Origin: Labia minor
Taxonomy: Eukaryota > Arthropoda > Insecta > Dermaptera > Spongiphoridae
Length of the DNA stretch: 64,000 nt
Assembly: GCA_963082975.1 (NCBI GenBank)
Contig: OY720349.1
Location: 45,489,962 to 45,553,961, forward strand
Direction: 5' to 3'
Shown: positions 23,252 through 34,741 of the stretch, piece after piece
Position numbering within the stretch: the first letter of the stretch is position 1
Layout of the letters: each line of letters begins with the position of its first letter
Position numbers and translations under genes: made by a program
The notes under the pieces: generated by a model
What the model was told of the DNA's origin: nothing
What the model saw: only the letters and a program-made list of their open reading frames with translations
Database searches by the model: none

Positions 23252-23481
23252 TAAAAAACCTCAGACTTTTGTACATATATCCTGCCAAGGGTCAGCGCCT
23301 ATCAAGTGGGTTGCCGCCTAAGCGGGTAAAGGCGTTCTATGATCAGGAGAAAGGTCCTCTCAGCCTTAATCTTGATTTTCTTGATCGGAGATGCTACTTT
23401 TTTCAAGTAACTTTCCAATTTGTATCTCGCAGGCTGGGTGGACTCCCCCTATATACTCCTGCTAGAGAAATTCCCTTGTCA
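23252..23481 (-). mobile_element. SINE family 1, 5'-truncated reverse copy
   Basis: The reverse complement matches the body and tail of the SINE at 12567-12859: AAGGGAATTTC near the left, GACTTGATAGGCGCTGAC-like, then TACAAAAGTCTGAGG and a T run. The tRNA-like head is missing. An 86-codon open frame here (23230-23490) is the antisense of the SINE and not a gene. Confidence 0.8.
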
Positions 23482-24270
23482 CAATTGTGAGTATATATGA
23501 TATATTATTTAGAGTTTTCATTCAAATTTTAGGCTTAAATTTTTGAACTTTTTCTGTTACTAATTTTTAATTAGGAATAAAAAAATAATTTATATTAATT
23601 GAAAGTATTTTTATTATATTATTAATGATTTTTGTAAATGGTTATAATAGGTAAATGTTTGTTTTGTTCATTTTTAATTAATAGAACCTTTCTTCTCTAT
23701 ATATTATATTCATAAACAATCAGTAGAGTCAATATTTATTTAAGGTTTCTTAATCACTGATTTCTGTAAATGAATTGTTATAGAAATTAGACCTCTAGTG
23801 AGTTGTTTAAATATAAATGGCACACAAGGAATTTCCCCCTTTGTTTTGTTTTCTGGGTGTCAATCTGTCTCCGAGGGGATGCATCCAAGTGTTAAGGCCG
23901 CCCTATTTAAGACCAAACCAAAGAGGATTATAGACCTCTAACACCTTTTTTCTTCGTTGTTTAATCTCAATGTTGTAGTTTGTGGTTGTTGTGGATGTCA
24001 TTGATGCGCACCATTTCACATTTTTTTAGACAATAGAATGCTAAGAAAAGAACCGGATCAGGAAATGAGGAATGGGTGAAAGTTAGTTATGGATAGACAA
24101 AACAACAATTTTTCTTTATATAATTATTGAAAAAATTATTTGTTCGTTGAAATTTTTTTTAATTTTTGTAACTATATATTTATTTAATTTTACTTTCATT
24201 TTACTTTCAACACTATTGAAATATATATATATTTCATCGAAATCTCAGAGTAGAATTTTTGGATCTAAAG
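23482..24270. other. AT-rich stretch with island 23820-24070
   Basis: The island 23820-24070 is mixed-composition without repeat ends or ORF. The rest is AT-rich. Confidence 0.4.
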
Positions 24271-24564
24271 TGAATCCACTTATATATATATATATATCTT
24301 ATCTTATTATGCTAGCTAAAATTGTATATATGTATTTATCTATATATCATGGTTCTCAAAAACCGCTCTAACGATTTTTTTCAAATTCACACTAGATATA
24401 GTATTTATAAAGAAAAATTAAGTTTTATTGATGATATCTCTTGAAACATACAGCTTCATTATTAATTTCTTAATTGAAAATTATATATTATATGGAAAAC
24501 GTCAAAATTTTTAATACTGCCTGCTAAGACAGTAAAAAAATGACAATTTTTTATCTAAATACAT

Positions 24565-24625
24565 ATAGTCCAGCGGTTGGACTGATGTTTTAACGAGTGG
24601 ATTTCGTCGGTTCGAAACTCGCCGG
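24565..24625 (+). repeat. tRNA-like segment inside repeat X
   Basis: TAGTCCAGCGGTTGGA (24567-24582) resembles an A box and GGTTCGAAACTC (24609-24620) a B box, suggesting a tRNA-derived (SINE-type) module. Its partner at 48672-48745 is in reverse orientation. No cloverleaf complete enough for a functional tRNA was seen. Confidence 0.5.
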
Positions 24626-25014
24626 GTGAATCGTTATTTAAAAATGAAAATAATGATTTTGTTATTTTTTTTTCTTTTTATCTATTGTTTACTTTTTAAT
24701 AAATTACTATTCTATATTTATTTATTCATTGTTCTTTTATTAATAAAGTTTTAGATAGTTTTATAAGTTTTAATATTTTTTCAATAAAATATTATTCAAT
24801 ATATTTATTAATATTATTTTATTTATTATTATTGAGTACCCGAAGTTCCATTCATTTTAATCAGATTGATGCAATGATGCAACAGTTAATAATTGTAATA
24901 TTGTAATAAATTTCTATCTTGAAAATTGTTACATATTATTCAGGATATTTTAAAAACTATTTCTTTCTTTAATTAATATTCATTTTTTCTATAAGTCAGA
25001 TATATTTCCAAATA

Positions 25015-25620
25015 TTAAATAATTTTTGAAGTGAAAACTTCTTTAGCGGCGTTGAGCACTTTTGCGGGATGGGGAAAAAGTATAGAACTCGCGTGATCGT
25101 GACCAACACCATGAAACCATCTGCTTTCAAATTTCTTATAACAGAGCGCGAAATTTGAATTGTCATTAGAACTGTTTTATAAATTATCTCTAACATATAA
25201 ATATATATTTATTATGTAAAGTTCATTTCATATATACATATATAATCAAAATTATACGAAATGAACTTCACATAATAAATATATATTTTATGTTAGAGAT
25301 AAGAATTATAAAACAGTTCGTATTGCAATATTTTAAACAAAGTTGTGTATTTATATATATATAAATATAAGTTACAAATTTGTTTAAAATATATGTTTAA
25401 AATAATATATAAGTTATATATATATACATGCATATGAAATTCATCTTTCTCGTGAAATAGCGCGAATTTCGTCTGTTTTAAAATTTCTTACGCAGAAGTT
25501 TTCACTTCTGTCGGCCAGTCCCACGACTGCCAATTTTGCTTTTTTAATTCCGAAAAGCTGCAAAGCACGTTTTTTTGTCTTTAGTTTGTTTTATAACCAC
25601 TTGGGGCGCTAAACAGTTTT
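25015..25620. repeat. large imperfect palindrome
   Basis: The inner arms 25170-25230 and 25257-25318 are nearly perfect complements (AACTGTTTTATAAATTATCT on the left) around a 26-nt loop. Pairing continues outward imperfectly: GCGCGAAATTTGAATT (25146) with the region near 25459, and GAAGTGAAAACTTC (25028) with GAAGTTTTCACTTC (25496). It is a foldback-like insertion inside repeat X. Confidence 0.8.
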
Positions 25621-25784
25621 TCAAAAAAACACTATAGAAAAAAAATATATGTACCTATATATTATATATTTATGTATTATTGAGGAGCACAAGTTAATTA
25701 ATTTTAATCAGATTGATGCAAATGTGTAACATTTAATAATTGTAATAAATAATTAAAGAATTGTGTATCAATATTTTTTAAAGG

Positions 25785-25905
25785 GTAGAGCGAGAGCTCG
25801 GTGTCCCAGGTATTAATATTACCAGCCAAATCCAATAATAATGAATCATTTTTTTTAACTTAAGTACCGAGCCGAGGCTCGGGGTCCCGGTACTATATAT
25901 ATATA
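25785..25905 (-). repeat. family C terminal unit
   Basis: The reverse complement of the units at 47974, 48216 and 48406: a GC-rich palindrome, CCGAGCCTCGGCTCGG, next to GGGACC, then an AAGTTAAAAAAAATGATTCA stretch and a terminal GGTGTCCCAGG. A (TA)n(GA)n microsatellite follows at 25893-25920. Confidence 0.8.
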
Positions 25906-25920
25906 TAGAGAGAGAGAGAT

Positions 25921-26349
25921 ATGAATCTGGTCATTTCCGCTAGATTCAAAAATTCCATTTTGAGATTCAATGAAAAAATACTTTTTTGAGTTTCAAAATA
26001 ACATTTATAGTATTTATTCCGGATGTGAATAGTCTGGAAATTCAAAAACTATTAAAATTTAATATGACATTATTGTTAAATTAAATAACTATGAAAGCTC
26101 GTTTATTTTTAGTGAATTTTTATAAATTTGAAAAAAAACACTTAATCGAATTTCTTTAATATTTATAAAAAATTTTTATTATTTTATCCTAGTATATCAA
26201 TAAATTTGGTCATGATTAATCTAGTTTGAAAATGGTTTAATATCAATTTTCATTTAAGATGTTTCTTTCAATGAGTTCTTTCTAACTACCTGTGATCTTC
26301 GAAAGGGTGCTTAACATCCTAACATATTAAACAAGTAATTTATTTTTAA
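25921..26349. other. AT-rich spacer
   Basis: Nothing recognised. Confidence 0.4.
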
Positions 26350-26846
26350 AGACCGACGATAGGAAGGGAAGGTATTGTTTTCACACCAAATTTCGCATGT
26401 GGAGATTTTTACAATCTCCGTAAATCATGCATTTTGTTAACAAAAAAAAGTATTTTTAGCATGAAGTCTGTTCGTCTGTCCGTCTGTGTGTCCATATAGA
26501 CATGTAGAGCTTGAACGGCTCAACGGATTTTGATAAAATTTGGTATATTTATACTGCATCAGTACCATGAAATAATCAACTTTTGGTGTATATCTGGAAA
26601 CCGGAAGTGGTAGTTTATAAAGTATTAATTTTATATTCAATGTCGCAAAATATTTCACTTAAAATATAGTAGTAAATTAATAATTGAGTAATTAAACTAA
26701 AAATAAAAACCAAGATAATATAATTTAATCATTTTAATTCGAGTTTATTCGAGAATATTTTTTTTGATACTTTATATATATATATATAATGTTGTTTGGA
26801 AATTAATTTATTTCGTCGGTCGGTTCTGTCTGGCCACAGCTCATAT
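26350..26846 (+). mobile_element. family B copy in opposite orientation, internally altered
   Basis: The 5' end GACCGACGATAGGAAGGGA (26351) and the GTCY tract (26468-26495), followed by GAACGGCTCAACGGATTTTG, match copies 1-3 read on the minus strand. The 3' subterminal repeat CGTCGGTCGGTTC and a decayed hairpin (TGGCCACAGCTCA) lie at 26814-26843. The middle (26615-26800) is unlike the other copies, so it was deleted or replaced. Confidence 0.75.
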
Positions 26847-27717
26847 TTTTTAAAAGTTATAATAATTGTCATATTTGCAATTGTAAGGCGGTTTGGATTT
26901 CACTGGGTCGTAATCAATCAAAAATTGTAAAATATCTTTATATACCCACTGAAAAGATTATCAAATGCAAAATTAAAATTCTTTTGACTTTAATTAAAAT
27001 TTAATAATTTAAAAGTAAATATTTTCTTAAACTCGTTTATTATATTATTAACTACCCTCAACATTAGAGAAATGATCTTGCATTAACTTTAATTTCCTAG
27101 AAGTTTTTAATAAGCTCTATTGATCACACACCATTAAATCCCTCAATTGCGAAATGGACCCAATTGCATCAGTGGAAAATTAGCAGTGTCTTTGTCAAAA
27201 GACGGTTGCGTCATTGTACCGGGCGTGTGTGCTTATCCCACGGATTGGGGATGGAGGGGGCACGTGGTCGGCACGTGACCACGTCTGTTTGTTTTGAATG
27301 GGATTCGATATTTATAATTTACTCTAATTGAATTTTAACAAGCCCCTCGACAAAAGAGGGTTTCCTCTAAAAACAAATTGCAAAATGTAGTGAAATGCAT
27401 TAATATTGGTGTAATGAAATTTATCAATCTACTCGTATTTACTTCTATAGTTTCCCTTCAGTGATGTATTGATATGAATTCTCATTTGTCTCTAAAAGAA
27501 GTATTGATAGAGAACGATAATCAATTATGATTAGAGATAAATTACAAATGGATTTTGAAAATTGCATGAATGATGATCAAAAATAGCTACAAAACATTAG
27601 TCATAGCATACTGTTCTTATAAAAATAAGATTAGATTTTAGCATTTAAAATGGATTTTCATAATCTTAAAATAAAAAGATATATTTTTATGAACACTTTT
27701 CTTTAATTATACTCTAT
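26847..27717. other. spacer with island 27110-27360
   Basis: The island is mixed-composition and not repeated in this window. It contains two CACGTG E-boxes (separate entry). Flanks are AT-rich without features. Confidence 0.4.
27261..27287. promoter_or_regulatory. paired CACGTG E-boxes in a palindrome
   Basis: CACGTG occurs at 27261-27266 and 27272-27277, 5 bp apart, and ACGTGGTC at 27262 is mirrored by GACCACGT at 27277. CACGTG is the core site of many bHLH and bHLH-PAS factors. Function here is only inferred. Confidence 0.4.
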
Positions 27718-28470
27718 AATTAATTTGTAAAAAATTATATACAGCTCTGTGTTGTTCATTTGAGGTTTCCCTCAGCTGAGTGAATGTTCGATAATGAATA
27801 TAAAATTAACAATAAAATTTTTTATTTTAATAATTAATAATCAAAATCATATTAATTATTCAAATTATTTTATAATATCTTGTTTTAATTAATTTAATAA
27901 AATTTGAATTTTATTTTTATTTTATTTAAATATATCTTCTTTCCTAAGCGTAGACTTTTCATTTTTTTGAATCCCTAAGAAAACAGAAATTAATTTTTTG
28001 TCAAAAATATTTTAAAAACAAATGAAAACGACTAAATTCCATTACCTTTCTTTTTGTTTTTAACCTTGTACCCAGATTTTGCTAATAATCTAAATCTTCT
28101 AAATATCTTTATATAGGAATATAATATATTATTTAATTAAATGAAAGGGGTTCTTTTAAATTTTTCTCTTTTTTACAATTGAGTATATCATTATATACCA
28201 TTCGGCTAATTATAATAAAAAACAAATAATAAAATGAATATTAAGAAATATTGTATCCCATTATAACATACTCCTACAATAAAATACATCATTAATTTAG
28301 TGATTAAATTAAATAATAAATACCAAAACATAATGAAATTGATAGTTTGAATATCCTTATTAAAATGACATTAATGCAAAGCTATTTTCAACCAAATATT
28401 TACTATGTATCATTTCGGGGTTAGAGGGGAGAGACGCCTGTTAGGTGAAAAGAGAGCCGAGAGCATCTAG
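27718..28470 (+). mobile_element. Helitron A, 5'-truncated, degraded
   Basis: CTCTGTGTTGTTCATT (27744) matches 440-455 of the full-length copy. AACATACTCCTACAATA and TTTTCAACCAAATATTTACT match further internal parts. The 3' hairpins are decayed but CTAG at 28467-28470 is kept before a T. The retrotransposon fragment seen in the full copies is absent. Confidence 0.7.
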
Positions 28471-28488
28471 TTTGATATAAAATATAAT

Positions 28489-29103
28489 AAGTTGACCTGT
28501 GGCCAGGTCCGAACCGACCGACGGTTTGAAGTAAAATAATTTCCAGCTACAGAAACAATTTCAAATAATTTTAATATATCTATTAATGTAATAAAAAACA
28601 AATATGGATATAACATAAATATTTTTAATTTTATTTTATTTATAATATATATGTAAGACCAGGCTGTGACGTCATGAATGGCTGGACGATGTCATATAAT
28701 TTTAAATTAAGAAAAAACTAATAAAGATGATTTTTCTCGAGGATAAAACCAATACAAAGTGCATGATTCGTGGTGATATGTAAAAAATCTCCTCATGTGA
28801 AATTTGGTGTGAAAATAACCCTTCCCTTCCTATCGTCGATCGCTAATACTACCACTTCCGGTTTCCGGATTTGCACCAAAAGTTGATCCATTCATCATAC
28901 TGATGCATTAAGTAAATATACCAAATTTCATCAAAATCCGTTGAGCCGTTCAAGCCTTACACATCTATACGGACGGACAGATATGATGCTAAAAATACTT
29001 TTTTCTGGTAAGAAAATGCATGATTCGTGGAGATATGTAAATCTCCACATGTGAAATTTGGTGTGAGAACAATACCTCCCTTACTATCATCGGTTGGTAA
29101 AAA
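28489..29103 (-). mobile_element. family B copy 2
   Basis: Same structure as copy 1: 3' hairpin (28494-28509), subterminal inverted repeats (28513-28523 and about 29088-29098), paired TGACGTCAT/TGATGTCAT motifs, a shortened GTCY tract (28971-28982). It starts 18 bp after the CTAG of the Helitron fragment. Confidence 0.8.
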
Positions 29104-29389
29104 TAATTATATTTTAAAATTTGAATTTTTCAGTTGTTTTCCTAAAATCCCTTCTAAATTAAATATGAAAAATGGAAGTTGATCAAATGCGGAAGATAAA
29201 AATAAAAAGAATTTTATAAAAATAACATTTTTTTATTAATGAGTCGTCTTTTGAGTTAACTACTAAATAATTGTTGTTTTTAAATTCATATAGGTATATT
29301 CGTTATACCAGTAATAATCTTTATTTAATATTAAAATTTAATTGATTTTACTAAGTATAATATATCTGTAATATTATTATATATATATA

Positions 29390-29870
29390 TTTCTCCATAC
29401 TTTTCTCTCCCATTCTAGCCCTGGCCATCGCAACCTTCTCGATTTTATAACTCTATGTCTGGAGATGCATAGTGGTCATGCAATTTCTTGTTATGCATTC
29501 TCCGTCATTCCCCGGTGGCTTCATCTTTCTTTGACCCATAAATGCTGCGAAGAATCCTATTCTCAAATAATCTAAATCTACTCTCATCTCGCATGGTCAT
29601 AGACTATGCCTCACAACCAATTTTTACCGACCGACGATAGTAAGGGAGGTATTGTTTAATATATTTTAATTTTGACTCCCTTTGATAATAATTTTGACGA
29701 AATAAGCCCCTGTATGATAACAGACGATAAGCGATTGCAACCTCGATTTAAATTCTTCTCGAATATTATTATCCTTCTTGATTACAGAATCTAAGTAATT
29801 TAATTTTTCTACATTTTCTAATACAACGTTTTAAGACTTTTTTAGGACTTTATGTGTTGATAACATTATA
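29390..29870 (-). pseudogene. reverse-transcriptase fragment interrupted by family B piece
   Basis: On the minus strand this matches the C-terminal part of the retrotransposon at 39490-40391: AGAATCCTATTCTCAAATA, CATAGACTATGCC, then TTCCCTTTGATAATAATTTT-like and GATTGCAACC. The frame is broken. At 29624-29657 the expected sequence is replaced by a piece of the 5' end of family B (ACCGACCGACGATAGTAAGG...). The family's 3' (ATCT) end is missing. Confidence 0.75.
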
Positions 29871-32033
29871 GTATTTATTATTTAATATAATTTTTCATGT
29901 TTTTTAACATATTCACGAAATATATTTAATAAATAGTATATATGTTATCTTATTTTCAATAAACAGAATTTTAATGCAAAAGCAAATTGTGTAGATTCTA
30001 GTAAAATACGTATATAACAAATTCATCTGATTATTATTTAATCAGAATCCAATTCAATTTGTTTCTCCCTTCCTATTCTTTCTTTGATAAATGATGTGGA
30101 TGACGAAGATTTATTAATCAAAAAAAGTGACATCGGCCATTTTTTTCGTCATCTAAAACGTGGAAATTTCTTGTCTGGTTGTATTGATGATGTAGACAGG
30201 CAAATTTTTATTTTACAAGACCTATAATAAATAGTCGTAGCTGTCTATAAGCAAATGAGATGGTCCGTCTGCTGTCATCAAAGCAACATTTTTCTCTTTT
30301 ATTTATTCATATTCACAATCCATTTTCAATTTACACCTGATCTCAAAATAACATTAATTTTTCTCTTTCATTATAAGGTTTACATGCGATTACAAATGAG
30401 ATCATTTAATAGAAAGAATAATATATTTGTAAAAATATTATTTTTTTTTTTGTGAATTACAATTTTATTTTATTTTTATGTAATTATTAATAATCATTGT
30501 ATTTTATTTAAATTAAATTATAATTTAAAATTTATAAATTTTCTTATTTTTTGGGATTGATTATAATGTAAACTTTTCTGCTTAGCATGCTTTGTCTTGC
30601 GAAAGTTGACATATTTACAGAATCTTCCATAAACTGATTAAAACTATTCCTTCAATCGGGGGTGCATTTCACTTTGCGAATGTTCCACCTACGTCGCTGC
30701 TGACATCTACTCAGGTTGTTCGCATTTAATTAAACAATCTCAGTGGTTGGAAGTGAGCGTGTCGCCTCAATTGGCGTTGAGTTTCCTTAATTCAATCAAG
30801 CGACGCCGCTTCTCCAGGGTTGACGGACTGACAGAGTGTGTCTTCCGCCTTAAGTGACAACCTCCATTCGTATTCCCTTCGTAGCAAAGACATATTATTA
30901 TTAAATTCTCAAGAAATTTACTTTGTCAAACTAAATGTTCCTATTATTTGATAAAATCAAATTTATGAAAGGATTAGCCCCAAAGAAAATTCAACTGTCA
31001 GTGTGATTTACTAAAAGTACCTTCATAATATTATTATTATCAATGAATATTAATTTTGTAGATTTTATATAAGTACTTGGTACACGGAGCCACCACTCGA
31101 TACTTGAAAAAAATTATTCTGTATGGATTGTGAATATTATGGATTTGGCAGAGAATATTAATAAATTCAGCGGGGCGTTTATATAATGGATGTTCTCCTT
31201 TCTACTATTCTTATTTTAATAATCTCTCTTCTTTATTTATGGAAAAAATCAATCAATTTCTTTTTTCATAATATTTTTATAAAACATTTTATAAGAAAGG
31301 CTTTTTGCTGTTCATTCGATTCCCACTATCACCGTTCAGATACTTATCTATACAAGTTAGACAATGAATACAAAAAATTTAATATTATTTCTAACAAATT
31401 ACACACATAATTATTTAAATGTATATTCAAATATAAATTATTTATAATCAACAAATATTTAATTTAATTAATATATATTGTAAAGGTTCTCATTTTAAAT
31501 AATATAATTTAATATTATTATACCATATTTTGGAATATTTTCATTGAAACAAGTTCTTATTTAATAATCAAATGAATAACAATTAAATTTTAAAAATAAT
31601 ATATAATTTATTCACAATTTTTAAGATCAGAAAGACAGATAGATATACATACAGAATTTTTACTAGTATAATAACATAAATTTTAGATTAATATATACAT
31701 AAATAAAAGAAATATGTATATTTAAAGTTTTTTAGATTTTAACTTTGTATTATTATCTTCATTTTTATTATTATGTTACTAATTTCATTTCATTTTTTGA
31801 TTATTTCAACAAAGTTCAATGAAATCGAATAAAATTCTTTTTAAAAATAAACTAATTAATATTTATATGAATGTTAATAATAATAATAATAATAATAATT
31901 TTCAGAAAAATATGTATGGGTTTTCCAAGTATATTTAACAGGTAATCTTAATAAATAAAATTCCCTCATTATATTTAGATTTTACTATTATTATTATATT
32001 AATTTCTGAACTCATTTTATAATATTTAAATCC
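29871..32033. other. AT-rich stretch with island 30590-30890
   Basis: Island 30590-30890 is the least AT-rich stretch here, with several CpGs, no repeat ends and no credible frame. An (AAT)n tract lies at 31876-31902. The short open frames at 30255 and 31186 are low-complexity. Confidence 0.4.
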
Positions 32034-32261
32034 ATTAAAGGAATTTTTATTAAAACACCACATATTTGTATAATTTATTTATTTAGTTAAATAAACGTAC
32101 AAAGTTTCGACTGCTTATTCTGCTGTCGTTATCAAGTACCGTACGCTTGCTCCGACTCAAATGGACTGACTAACTGACCTGTAGTCGAAATGTTCTACTT
32201 TTATTTAACTAAATAAATAAATTATACAATTATATGGTGTTTTTAAAAAAAGCCCTTTAAT
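32034..32261. mobile_element. foldback element (family D)
   Basis: Arms of nearly 80 bp (32034-32111 and 32183-32261) are inverted copies, with TAATTTATTTATTTAGTTAA in the left arm matching the right. They flank a GC-richer core of about 70 bp (CAAGTACCGTACGCTTGCTC). The core and right arm recur at 19681-19860. Insertion boundaries are unclear. Confidence 0.8.
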
Positions 32262-32320
32262 AATTTTAAAAACCACAAAATTTTTAATAAATATATTCGA
32301 GAAAAATATAACCTTAAAAT

Positions 32321-32910
32321 AAGTTGACCTGTGGCCAGGTCCGAACCGACCGACGATTTGAAGTAAATTAATTAGCAGCTATAGAAACAATTTCAAATAA
32401 TTTTAATATATCTATTAATGTAATAAAAACAGATATGGATACATAAATAATAAATATAAACATTTTTAATTTTATTTTATTTATAATATATATGCAAGAC
32501 CGGGCTGTGACGTCATGAATGGCTGGATGACGTCATATAATTTTAAATCAAGAAAAAACTAATAAATATGATTTTCCCGAGGATAAAACCAATTCAAAGT
32601 GCATGATTCGTGGTGATATATAAAAAAATCTCCTCATGTGAAATTTGGTGTGAAAATAACCCTTTCCTTCCTATCGTCGATCGCTAATACTACCACTTCC
32701 GGTTTCCGGATTTGCACCAAAAGTTGATCAATTCATCCCACTGATGCATTAAGTACACATCTATACGGACGGACGGACGGACGGACAGACATCATGCTAA
32801 AAATACTTTTTTCTGTTAAGAAAATGCATGATTCGTGGAGATATGTAAAAATCTCCACATGTGAAATTTGGTGTGAAAACAATACCTCCCTTACTATCGT
32901 CGGTCGGTAA
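32321..32910 (-). mobile_element. family B copy 3
   Basis: Same ends as copy 1: hairpin 32326-32341, subterminal repeats near 32345-32355 and 32898-32908, two TGACGTCAT motifs, GTCY tract at 32765-32790. About 50 bp present in copy 1 just before the GTCY tract (the part with CATCAAAATCCGTTGAGCCG) is deleted at about 32755. Confidence 0.82.
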
Positions 32911-34280
32911 TTATAAATCCATTTTAGAAGATTATTTGAATTTATTATTGTGAAAGAGTCCCTCAATTATTAAATTGCCTCATTCTGTCAAAAATCATTA
33001 AGTAGATACTTCTGAATCACTAACCAATTTGATGTTTGATAATAGTGGTGAAAGGCATTGACCCAGTAAATCAAATTTTTAATTTTCTATAAAGTTTTAG
33101 ACTTTTAAACTCTTATTTATTAATAACTTATAAATAATGCAAAAATAACAATAAATCTAAATGTTATTTTATGTCTGAGGTACAATGGGCATGTTAAATT
33201 TAAAAACTTAAGATTGTACGTCGATTGAACTTTTGATTAAAGGTGCTAGACCCATTAATATCCGTAAATATTAATATTTAATGGGAATCAATTGCAAGCC
33301 AGCCAATCACCTAACCCTAGACAATTGATTATTCGAACGACTATAAGTTATTTCACAGTGGTGTGTGGTTTTAGCTTCTGGTTCTCCTCCCCTAAACGCA
33401 TTCACAAACACAAAGCAGTAAGTCAGAGATTAGATTAGACTACGTCCGAGACTAAATGATGGAGAGGTTTGCCCCAGCCAGGTTGGCTTAAGTAAAGCAA
33501 AGGGTGGGGGGGGGGGGATTCAGCGGAGGATCCACTCTCTTCACGAATGGACCTTAATCGGATGAAAGATGAGCTCTCACCCACTGCGGCATCTCGTGGC
33601 CGGGTCCTACAATTAAATCATTCACTTTTAATAAATGCTATGTAAATTTCCCAATCAGAGGGAGGGTCGACGAAAAGGAAATAAGTCAAAGAGGATGGGA
33701 TATGAGGGAGGTCGTCCGGTCCGAATGGCGCTCCAGGGAGAACAGCCTGGAGAAAGTCGCCCTCGCAGTAATAACCATTCCCTTTCAGATCCCTTTTTTC
33801 ATTCAGAGCATCATCCCATTTTTGTCTCCGTTGTCCTCTCGTTTCGTCGTCATCATCTTTTCGTCTTTTCCCATTTCTCTTTTATTCTCCCTCTCTTTTG
33901 CTCTTATGTTATTTTATAATTGTCTATTCAAATAACTTAGTTTGTCAATTATTATTCTCTCAGAGGTTCAAAATTCAAAATTATCAAGAAATATTAAGCA
34001 TAGTAGAAGTAATGAAAACTTTCTTTTATATTTGCCAAGACAAAAATTCACACAAATGCATTTTATTTTTTAAACTCTAAAAGTTATATAGAATCTAACA
34101 ATAAAACTCAACAAAGTGCAATTCTAATGTATACATTCATTTTATTAAAGGTGATAAGATATAAAATAGTTTTAATTACTAGCTGTCAAGTTATTTGAAT
34201 GCTAAATTTTCTATTGACAATGTTCTATTGAAAATGTATTTATTAATAAAATTTGAACTTGTACAATAAAACGACTCCTA
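32911..34280. other. spacer with large island 33270-33900
   Basis: Mixed-composition island with a G run (33507-33519), purine-rich then pyrimidine-rich halves, and no repeat ends. Two overlapping open frames (33635-33919 and 33702-33935) lack domains and look like chance in a low-stop region. Confidence 0.4.
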
Positions 34281-34408
34281 GGGCGGAATTCATAGTCGAA
34301 TCTTATATTAAAGATCATCTTAAATACGGTCATTAAACGAAATCTAGTCATAATAACTACCGTACTACAGTACTTAAGATAATTAAGATTCGACTATGAA
34401 TTCCGACC
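34281..34408. mobile_element. 128-bp TIR miniature element
   Basis: TIRs of about 24 bp, GGGCGGAATTCATAGTCGAA at 34281 and its complement ending at 34408 with one mismatch. The target duplication is unclear (TA-like on both sides). The PIF/Harbinger group is possible but unproven. Confidence 0.8.
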
Positions 34409-34705
34409 ATAATCAAATTCCAACTTTCAATTTAGTTAACGACAATTTAAACAAGAGAGAATGAATTTATCTCTAATTTTTTTTAACTTCTTGGTCGAGG
34501 TCAGACACAGATCAATTATTTTTTGAGTTCCCCATAAGATGACAGATGTGCATTGTATTTTCATAGCCATACATAAAGACAAAGTGCTTTTTATATATCC
34601 CCAAAGATTTTTTTCTTTTTCTTTTATTTATTTAGGAGCTGCAAGTAATCTTGGGATTATATTGAAATATTACCGACTTTTAAACCCTTTACAGAAGTAT
34701 TATTT

Positions 34706-34741
<36 letters not shown>

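Larger units (their letters stand above)
24272..25905 (+). mobile_element. composite repeat X, copy 1
   Basis: Blocks of this segment occur in reverse order and orientation at 47974-49520: 24272-24350 with 49430-49520; 24350-24490 (AAACCGCTCTAACGATTTTT) with 49310-49425; a tRNA-like piece 24565-24640 with 48672-48745; 24690-24800 with 48540-48640; and the terminal unit 25785-25900 with 48406-48520. This copy also holds a large palindrome (25015-25620) absent from the other. No coding capacity seen; class unknown. Confidence 0.7.

Noticed and set aside
23230..23490. 86-codon open frame on the + strand
   Set aside because: It is the antisense of SINE family 1, shown by its match to 12567-12859 in reverse.
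24565..24640. Functional tRNA gene
   Set aside because: A- and B-box-like words are present but no complete cloverleaf, and the segment recurs as part of a repeat.
26437..26658. 73-codon minus-strand frame
   Set aside because: Lies within a family B element and reads through its GTCY microsatellite.
32733..32966. 77-codon minus-strand frame with a SVRPSVRPYR stretch
   Set aside because: Translation of the GTCY microsatellite of family B, not a protein.
33635..33935. Two overlapping open frames of 94 and 77 codons
   Set aside because: Overlapping frames in a low-stop, purine- then pyrimidine-rich island; no domain, and Ser/Phe/Leu-rich tails from CT-rich DNA.
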